From Bigelowiella natans CCMP2755 (lineage: Eukaryota > Cercozoa > Chlorarachniophyceae), in assembly GCA_000320545.1 (NCBI GenBank), contig ADNK01001105.1:1-30893 (forward strand): a stretch of 30,893 bases of DNA, read 5' to 3'. Under the pieces are notes generated by a model. That model saw only the letters and a list, made by a program, of their open reading frames with translations. It had not been told where the DNA came from and ran no database searches. A program made the translations under genes and the position numbers. Positions within the stretch are counted from its first letter, which is position 1, and every line of letters starts with the position of its first letter. Shown one piece after another: positions 24,655-30,893 of the stretch.

Positions 24655-25449
24655 GGAAACGAATGTATTCCCAAATTTTAATTCTAAAGTTATGGTCTTT
24701 TGTCCTACTACGGCGTCATCATCGCATGAAAAAGGGTAATAAGAGGTCGGTCGTTACTTGCTGCGTCTGATCCAGTCAAGACCCTAGCTGCCATTCTTAT
24801 CTGGACCCTATCTTCCCTCTCGAGAGAACTCGAGTTACTTTGCTCCTCACCTTCCACGGCGCTGCTCACCATCGCGGATTGGAGATTCCTTATGACGTTA
24901 TCAACCCCATCGATAAATCCTGTCCCACGCTCTTGCCCCGAGGCAGCTGCGGAAGATTGTTGCGACGATGACGACGAAGACGATGCTGAGAGTAGATTAG
25001 AAACCGCGGATAAAGCCGTAGAGACAAAGTCAGTGACCGAGCTGTCGTCCCCCAGGTCCCGATCGGACGAGGTGAGGTTTTTCAGCATCGACACAGCTGT
25101 TTCTCGAGTCCTCACATCAATTTCAGCAGGATCCACGAAGTTGGTAGTGGCCTCAAGCAGAGCTGTGGAGGTACTAGCGCTCAGCCGCCCATTCGTTCGC
25201 GACTCCTGGCTCAAGAGGTCCATCAGGCCTGTGCGCGAGAGGGGAGGGTGGTAGGAGAGCGAAGGAGGGAAGGTTATAAATAAATATTTTGCTGAGAAAA
25301 AATGAACGAGTCCTGACGATTTGATGATCCCATTCCTTATTCGACAGCCATCCCGCTCCTCTCTTCATCATCATCATCACTTGCTTCTAGTTTCAGTGGA
25401 GGCAATCAAATTCTCTCATTTTTCTTCTCCTCCCCCACACCCTCCCTCT

Positions 25450-25488
<39 letters not shown>

Positions 25489-27532
25489 CTGTCTGAATCC
25501 TCACGACGTACCTTTACGCGTGGATTGACCGGAAGAGACGTTGACCTTCTGCTCGCGCCGTGATACTTCGAGGTAGGAAATTACACCAGCGAACTCGGAG
25601 GCGAAGGTCTCGGTGTCACCCTGCTCCAGCAGCTCCCCGAGGTGCGTCTTCTCCTCGACTAGGGCCAGGGTTGTGGGCTGGGAGACGCTTGCCGTCATCT
25701 CAATCACCGCTGCTGCGCCAAGGCTATCGACGATGCGAGCACGGAGGTTCACTGTACTGCTGCTGCTGCTGGTGGTGCTGCTGCTGTCGCCACTGCCGCC
25801 GAGCTTCGTTTCGAAAGAGCCCATACGCCGCGGTGCGCATAGGTCAAAATACCCCTTCCCCGTTGTGGTCGTTTTCGCTTGCCACTGGTACCTGTATGTA
25901 AGCATTCAATGGAGGAGGAGGAGGAGGAGGAGGAGGAGGAGGGTGTTGGAGAGGAGAAGAAGACCGATGGTATACGTTTAATGATATTGAGATACAAGGC
26001 AAAGTAGGGACGGTTGATGCGGCTTGTTGCTTAAACGATAATGGCGTTTCTCTTCTCGCTAGCTGCCTCTCCTGCCCCCTCCCCCCACCTCCTCCTCTCT
26101 CTCCCTATCTCTCCCTCCCTCTCCGTGCGGGCGCGCGCGTGTGTGTGTGTGGATTGTGAGGCTGTCGCTTACGTGAGAGGCAGGTCCTCGTCACTCCATC
26201 CCACACAGCTGAAGGCAAACATCGTCTGCAGTGCCACGCCGCTCGTAGGTGCAAGGCTGCATGAGCCAAGACGAGGAGCTCGGTTCGTGATCACGTTAAT
26301 CTCCGCCTTACCATAGAAATTTGACGCGGGCGACTTCGCAAGCACTCGGAAGGTGTACGTGAGGCCCGGCAGCAGCAAACCGGAAGGAAGAACCAGGTAG
26401 TTCCGCGACGAGAATTGGGAAGAGTGCTGTTGGGAGAGAGCGAGGTCCATATTGCCAGAGGTGCAGATCCACGAGACGTTGCGGCTTTCCACAAACGTCT
26501 CGCTCTTCCAGTCTACGCTTGCTTCAAGGCGAATCTGAATATTGATAGTTCCAGTCGGTGTGAGAGATAGGGAGGGGGAAAAGGGGGAATACATGTCCTC
26601 TTATTTGGCCATCTTCTGTTCTCCCCCCCCACCCCCCCATAAAGTGTAAGTTCGACGTGCATTTCCTCTAATCCCCCCCCCCCCTCCCCCTCCCCTTATA
26701 TCCTCCTAATCAACTTGATGACCAAGATGGCACCAAGAGGATACTTGCTCAAGAAACAAATAAATACACAAATGGATCAGTAATAAAAGCAGAGGCGAAA
26801 TCATATCGCATGACAGTCTTAGCGAGGGCTGATACTATCAAGTCCATGCCAATGCCAAGCAAAACAAGCAACGACCGAGTTCTTGATGTCCAGCTTTTCG
26901 GTAGGCGCAGCTGAAGCGCCGCCGGCCTTAGACCTCATCCTCCTCTTCACTCGTACTTCAGGAACCTCCCCGCTCGTCACAATCTCTAGGATCTGCGTCG
27001 CATTGGAACTCCCTGTCGCCCCGCTAGAGTTGCGGCTCACGCTCACGCTCACGGTGAAGACGGAACTTGTGCTTGAGCTCGCGGGGAGCTGCAGCTGCGA
27101 GGTGGAGATGCTCAGCCTCTTCCTATCGTTCTGTGATAGAAGATAGGCCCCGGTGCCATTTTGTATCGACCAGCGGTAGGTTACAGCAGGGGGGGGGGAC
27201 AGTCCCGACGTAGCTAGGCTGGCCGTGAATGAGAGCGTTTGAGGTTGCGAGATCACAGAAATTGTCCTTTGCAGACCCCCCTTTATGTATACGCTCAAGG
27301 GCTCTTCTTGTACTGTGACGAAGAAAGCTATGCTGGAAAAACCCAGCGTACTTGCTCCCTCCAGCACCGAGGAAACGCTTGCAGTGAACCTGTAGGTATT
27401 GCCTGCACTCAGCGTGTTTGGCTTAAGGCTGAAGAACAAAGTAGTCTGGGAGCTCACGCCCTCGATGTTGGGGGGGTCGGACGTCCATATCGTGTCTATT
27501 TTCACTAATAGGAGAAATTGGCCAGAATGAGG

Positions 27533-27602
<70 letters not shown>

Positions 27603-30426
27603 ACACAAATATACACTCACACACACACAAACACAAAGACACGTTTATGCATAAACGAGCGATATATCCTCTATAGTTGATATTAACAAAAGATGTGTAC
27701 AAGTCGTATCATTGCTACAATAAGCTTCGAGCTACTCGGTAAAACAGTTGAGATGAATCAGAACAGGAGCTGCTGTATGGGGGGGAAGGAAGGGGGGAGA
27801 CAATTTGACACACCTTTCCCGCCATTAGCGTCAGTGCAAGAGGGAACCTCGGCTTTCAATTGCAGCTCGAGAGGCTCATTCTCTCTGATGGTAATGTTCT
27901 GAGGCGATCCAGCTGATACGATGGGAATTGACTGGTCTGCCACCACAGTGAACTCAAATGTCTTCCAATCAGACGTGCCAAGCCAGTCCTGCGCCGTCAC
28001 GTTGATTGTGTGCGTACCGACTTGCAGATATTCTGCGGGTATGGAAAGGACCAAGGAATTCTTCGCGCTTGCATCTGTGATGAATTGGGTTGCTTCTTGT
28101 GAGAAAGTCGAACCCAGAACTGGCGTCCAGCTGATGTTGGGGGCCTTCCCTGCGCCGCCATCCACAAGAGCATTTGCGAAGAAGTTGGTTGACGTTCCTC
28201 CGCACTTGGATACCTTGGAAGGTGCAGACACCTCGAGCGCCAAGGTGGGATTGTTCTCCTCTGATTTTCCTAGGTTGTTAGAGAATGTCCCACCAGCTGA
28301 AGTGCGCAGAATAATATTATCCCCGGGGCTGATTTCGAAGCCATTCCCGAGCTCTATTCTCATCTCATTATTGCTATCAATCCAAATACATCTCGGAGAC
28401 TCGCCGAGCCTTGGCAAAGTTGCTGAGTGAGGAAACAAGCAATGGAAGAGGAGGACGAGAGCGGCAGGGTGGATGGGGAGGGGGAGCGAGGGTTAGCACA
28501 AAATGGGAATTGACAGGGATGCTACATGATCAATCACCAGCAGCACCAGGGTCACACGCTATTACCTCCATCGATTATAGGTTCGCAGTTTGTGTCCGAT
28601 GACATCGTTTTGAACTGATTTAACATTTCTGATGTTCTGAAATGAATGAGTATTTCTGTGAGCATGCCGTTGAATCTCGCCGTGAACGGAGAGATGGTAG
28701 GGCTTTGTGTGGTGGGCGAGATGCTGGGCGAGATGGTGGGCGAGATGGTAGGGCCTTGTGTGTTGGGCGAGATGGTGGGCAAGATGGTGGGCGAGATGGT
28801 GGGCGAGATGGTAGGGCCTTGTGTGTTGGGCGAGATGGTAGGGCCTTGTGTGATAGGCGAGATGGTGGGCAAGATGGTGGGCGAGATGGTAGGGCCTTGT
28901 GTGATAGGCGAGATGGTAGGGCCTTGTGTGTTGGGCGAGATGGTGGGCGAGATGGTGGAGATGGTTAGAGCTCTTATAATTTCAGAAGAATCAATTTTCA
29001 GCACCACCTCAGCATCTTTCGGGGCGCAATAGATACTACTAGTTGAGCTAACACTTACACACGCATGGTAGAGAGCTGATGGTCCTGGTGACGGGGCACC
29101 TGAATCAGAACAAGAAACCTCAACCTTTTCTGATACCGTGCTTACGTAGTGTATCTATTATCTTTTGTAATCTTCGATATCATCACTTCCATCATCAGCA
29201 GCAACGCGGCCAAACCTCTTCATTTCTATGTTACCTGTCAAGTCATCCCCGATAAACTTACTAGTCGAACTTCTTATCTTGAGCACTTTTGGTGGTTGGG
29301 CTCCAAATGGGGGGCAATAGACTGATGTGCTAATACTCATACATGAAACGTACATCTCCCCATTAGAACCTGTGTTTTCACCTTGACATCAAAGAACAGC
29401 AACACGTCAGGGTGGTCTCTTTACTTCGTGGAAATTGGAGGAGGAGGAGGAGGAGGAGGAGGAGGAAAGAAAGCATGTATTGAAAGAAAGAGAGAAAGAG
29501 AATATGAAGAAACGAGATGGAAAATCTTCACGGTGATGATGATGATCATACTTCCTGTTGGCATTGTCACATCTGCCATTTTCCCTGTTCCAATAAATTG
29601 GGTGATATTGCCTCCTCCAAAGGGAGCACAGAAAACTGTTGATCCTGATGCTGCGCAGGCCTTATAAACTGGCGCATAAAATGAATATGGATTAGCACAC
29701 GCGCGTGTGTGCGTGTGCGTGTGCGTGTGCGTGGGAAAGGGAACGAGGGAAGGGCCTTTTGCAGATGGTTTTTATGGGGAATAAAAGTAGAAACATAATC
29801 ATCATAATTAGTGCATGTACGTACCATTATCTTCCTCGGAGACTCGACTCCATTCGAGTGGGTATGTCCCTGCTGAACTAGAAATCCGTATTACCCGAGT
29901 CCCCACGGTATCGGAGTTGAAACAAAACACACTATTCCACGTAGTGGTGCACGTGCTATAAGTGTGGCTGAGTACACCGCTGATTGAGTTGCCTGAGTTT
30001 CACACAAAGACAAACACACCCCAGTCGCACATTTTAGCGATGGCAAAGAAGACAAGAGCACACTAGTTGCTCGCTCTCGTTGAGGTCTGGGAATCTTAAC
30101 AAAACAGCGTTCAAATTTTTGTTTTGCTCATTTGCAACGCTTTACGTCGAAGAGAAGGGTGTGGCCAGTTAAAATCATTACATTTCTCCAATTTCATATT
30201 ACAACGTCGCAATATGAAATCCTAGCATTTTCATGTGGGGGGGGTTGATGGGGTGATATCGAAACTGTAACTAGAGAATTTGTTGAAGGGCTTTTATTGA
30301 TATTACCTGGATTATGAAGATAGTTCATTACGCCACTTTTGTCAATCAATAAGATATCGCCAGAACTAGGAACGCAGAAGACGTTGTTTTCGAAGGTAGA
30401 GCAGGAGGTGTACTGCTCACTTCGAG
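21251..30426 (-). CDS. REJ-GPS membrane receptor with Cys modules and C-terminal PDZ domain (5' incomplete)
   Basis: Sixteen phase-consistent exons on the minus strand: 30426-30307, 29992-29825, 29668-29552, 29381-29187, 29099-28566, 28422-27814, 27504-26876, 26534-26173, 25891-25512, 25228-24758, 24524-24387, 24135-23613, 23409-23139, 22894-22627, 22509-22109, 21871-21251; 1,934 residues read. The first five exons encode Cys modules (VFCVPSSGDILLID, VFCAPFGGGN, VYCPPFG, IYCAPKD). Then come a Thr/Ile/Ser/Pro stalk and an Ig/REJ-like region (NRAPRLGSCSLAPTSG, FSCVGWSDEDLPL), then a GAIN domain with a GPS: CVFWNKTGSTW and CKSFHLTSF, with the HL/T cleavage point near 23858. About six membrane helices follow (MMAFVISIVGLALLLAPF, RLLLLTVIILNSAAVCGL, SGLSILAFLMILL, IGISICLILILGCSFL, RVFVIFLLEVALLG), with KHPWFAVL before helix 2. 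The tail holds a PDZ-like domain (CTIGQDLRVDHVFEKG, GWRVVRINGENV). No PLAT or TRP-type channel domain is seen. Probable surface receptor; ligand unknown. Confidence 0.82.
21941..21994. repeat. (AC)n-(GT)n palindromic microsatellite in intron
   Basis: An AC run passes directly into a TG run, so the two halves can fold on each other. It lies in the last intron (22108-21872) of the receptor gene. Confidence 0.9.
22574..22608. repeat. (AG)n and poly-G tract in intron
   Basis: AG repeats followed by a G run (poly-C then CT on the sense strand) in the 22626-22510 intron of the receptor gene. Confidence 0.85.
22915..22941. repeat. (AT)n microsatellite in intron
   Basis: An AT run in the 23138-22895 intron of the receptor gene. 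Confidence 0.9.
23021..23066. repeat. (CT)n microsatellite in intron
   Basis: A CT run (AG on the sense strand) in the same intron as the AT run at 22915. Confidence 0.9.
24607..24651. repeat. (AG)n microsatellite in intron
   Basis: An AG run (CT on the sense strand) in the 24757-24525 intron of the receptor gene. Confidence 0.9.
25455..25487. repeat. (GT)n microsatellite in intron
   Basis: A GT run in the 25511-25229 intron of the receptor gene. Confidence 0.9.
25911..25941. repeat. (GGA)n trinucleotide repeat in intron
   Basis: A GGA run just upstream, in the sense direction, of the acceptor at 25892, so it forms a C-rich pyrimidine tract on the sense strand. A second GGA run at 29437-29466 has the same orientation. 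Confidence 0.85.
27533..27600. repeat. (AT)n-(GT)n compound microsatellite in intron
   Basis: An AT run joined to a GT run within the 27813-27505 intron of the receptor gene. Confidence 0.9.
28692..28963 (-). repeat. coding minisatellite (12- and 15-nt units) for a Thr/Ser/Pro stalk
   Basis: Alternating units GGGCGAGATGGT (12 nt; TISP on the minus strand) and AGGGCCTTGTGTGTT (15 nt; NTQGP), with variants encoding ILPTISP and ITQGP. Both unit lengths are multiples of three, so copy-number change keeps the frame. The product is a hydroxyl-rich extended stalk between the last Cys module and the Ig/REJ-like region of the receptor, probably glycosylated. Confidence 0.92.
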
Positions 30427-30506
30427 CTGGGTGTTAAGAAGGGAATTATATGCATGAATACAACAACAGACATTCTCTCACACACAGATATACATACTAT
30501 AATATA

Positions 30507-30551
<45 letters not shown>

Positions 30552-30893
30552 ATATTATAGTATGTATATCTGTGTGTGAGAGAATGTGTGTTGTTGTATT
30601 CATGTATATATTTCCCTTCCTAACACCCAGCTCGAAGTGAGCAGTACACCTCCTGCTCTACCTTCGAAAACAACGTCTTCTGCGTTCCTAGTTCTGGCGA
30701 TATCTTATTGATTGACAAGAGTGGCGTAATGAACTATCTTCATAATCCAGGTAATATCAATAAAAGCCCTTCAACACATTCTCTAGTTAGAGTTTCGATA
30801 TCACCCCATCCACCCCCCCACACATGAAAATGCTCGGATTTCATATCGCGACGTTGTAATATGAGATTGGAGAAATGTAATGATTTTAACTGG
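30165..30893. repeat. large inverted repeat with 365-nt arms, AT-run centre
   Basis: 30165 (ccagttaaaatcatt) to the centre near 30529 is matched in reverse complement by the centre to the last base, 30893. The axis lies in an AT microsatellite (about 30503-30549). The arms differ at roughly a dozen positions by eye. The left arm contains the first visible exon of the receptor gene and the right arm an inverted copy of it. Confidence 0.93.
30631..30750 (+). CDS. inverted copy of the receptor Cys-module exon
   Basis: A 120-nt exon-like copy of 30426-30307 on the opposite strand, with intact acceptor (cacccag), donor (gtaata) and phase 1-1. Only one base differs (Lys AAA to AAG, synonymous), although the flanking intron copies differ at about a dozen sites. 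It would read off the window's right end, so it is either the start of a second, head-to-head copy of the receptor gene or an assembly fold-back of the other haplotype. Confidence 0.6.

Noticed and set aside
28692-28963. CRISPR-like array
   Set aside because: The repeats are short, directly adjacent and coding, with no spacers, in a eukaryotic gene.
28646-29032. Plus-strand frames of Gly-Glu-Met-Val and Gly-Arg-Asp repeats
   Set aside because: They are the antisense reading of the TISP/NTQGP minisatellite. The minus-strand exon has correct phases and conserved flanks.

Overview
The window is nuclear DNA from a eukaryote, probably a unicellular protist or alga. Every recognisable gene is cut by short GT-AG spliceosomal introns (about 55-400 nt), so no single open reading frame shows a complete gene except where a terminal exon is long. 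I built each gene model by joining exons whose splice phases agree and whose translation keeps a protein family going. A cryptophyte-like alga is my best guess, because large REJ/GPS membrane proteins, dense short introns and a leader-bearing GGQ release-factor-like protein fit together there. This is inference, not a diagnosis. The sequence begins inside an AG microsatellite and ends exactly at the end of a long inverted repeat, so it may be a whole draft contig.

Layout, left to right. (1) 655-5277 (+), perhaps from 314: about 20 exons encoding an N-formylglutamate-amidohydrolase-like domain fused in frame to a gamma-glutamylamine cyclotransferase (AIG2/GGACT-like) domain. (2) 6303-7547 (-): a four-exon PWWP-BTB protein, an unusual chromatin-reader plus dimerisation-domain pairing. 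(3) 8014-9726 (+): pinin, a splicing and exon-junction-associated factor, divergent from gene 2 across a 466-nt spacer. (4) 10902-13848 (-): an Arc1p/AIMP1-like tRNA-binding cofactor (GST-like domain, Lys-rich linker, EMAPII-type OB fold). (5) 13890-14744 (-): a small unrecognised protein directly upstream of gene 4, possibly part of it. (6) 15788-17868 (+): the 26S proteasome ATPase Rpt2, complete in 11 exons. (7) 19082-20014 (-): a two-exon GGQ release-factor-like protein. (8) 21251-30426 (-): at least 16 exons of a giant membrane receptor with repeated Cys modules, a Thr/Ser/Pro stalk, a REJ region, a GAIN/GPS autoproteolysis site, about six membrane helices and a C-terminal PDZ domain. Its 5' end is missing.

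The housekeeping genes (pinin, Rpt2, Arc1-like, release-factor-like) cover splicing, proteolysis and translation. I see no operon-like logic linking them. Genes occur as divergent and convergent pairs. The convergent or 3' spacers (5278-6302, 9727-10901, 17869-19081, 20430-21250) share an odd CTAG- and GCATGC-rich composition that the divergent spacers lack. Dinucleotide microsatellites and poly-C/poly-G tracts lie mostly inside introns.

Most noteworthy are the amidohydrolase-cyclotransferase fusion, the PWWP-BTB protein, the inverted duplication at 30165-30893 that repeats one receptor exon with a single synonymous change, and the CTAG-rich 3' spacers.
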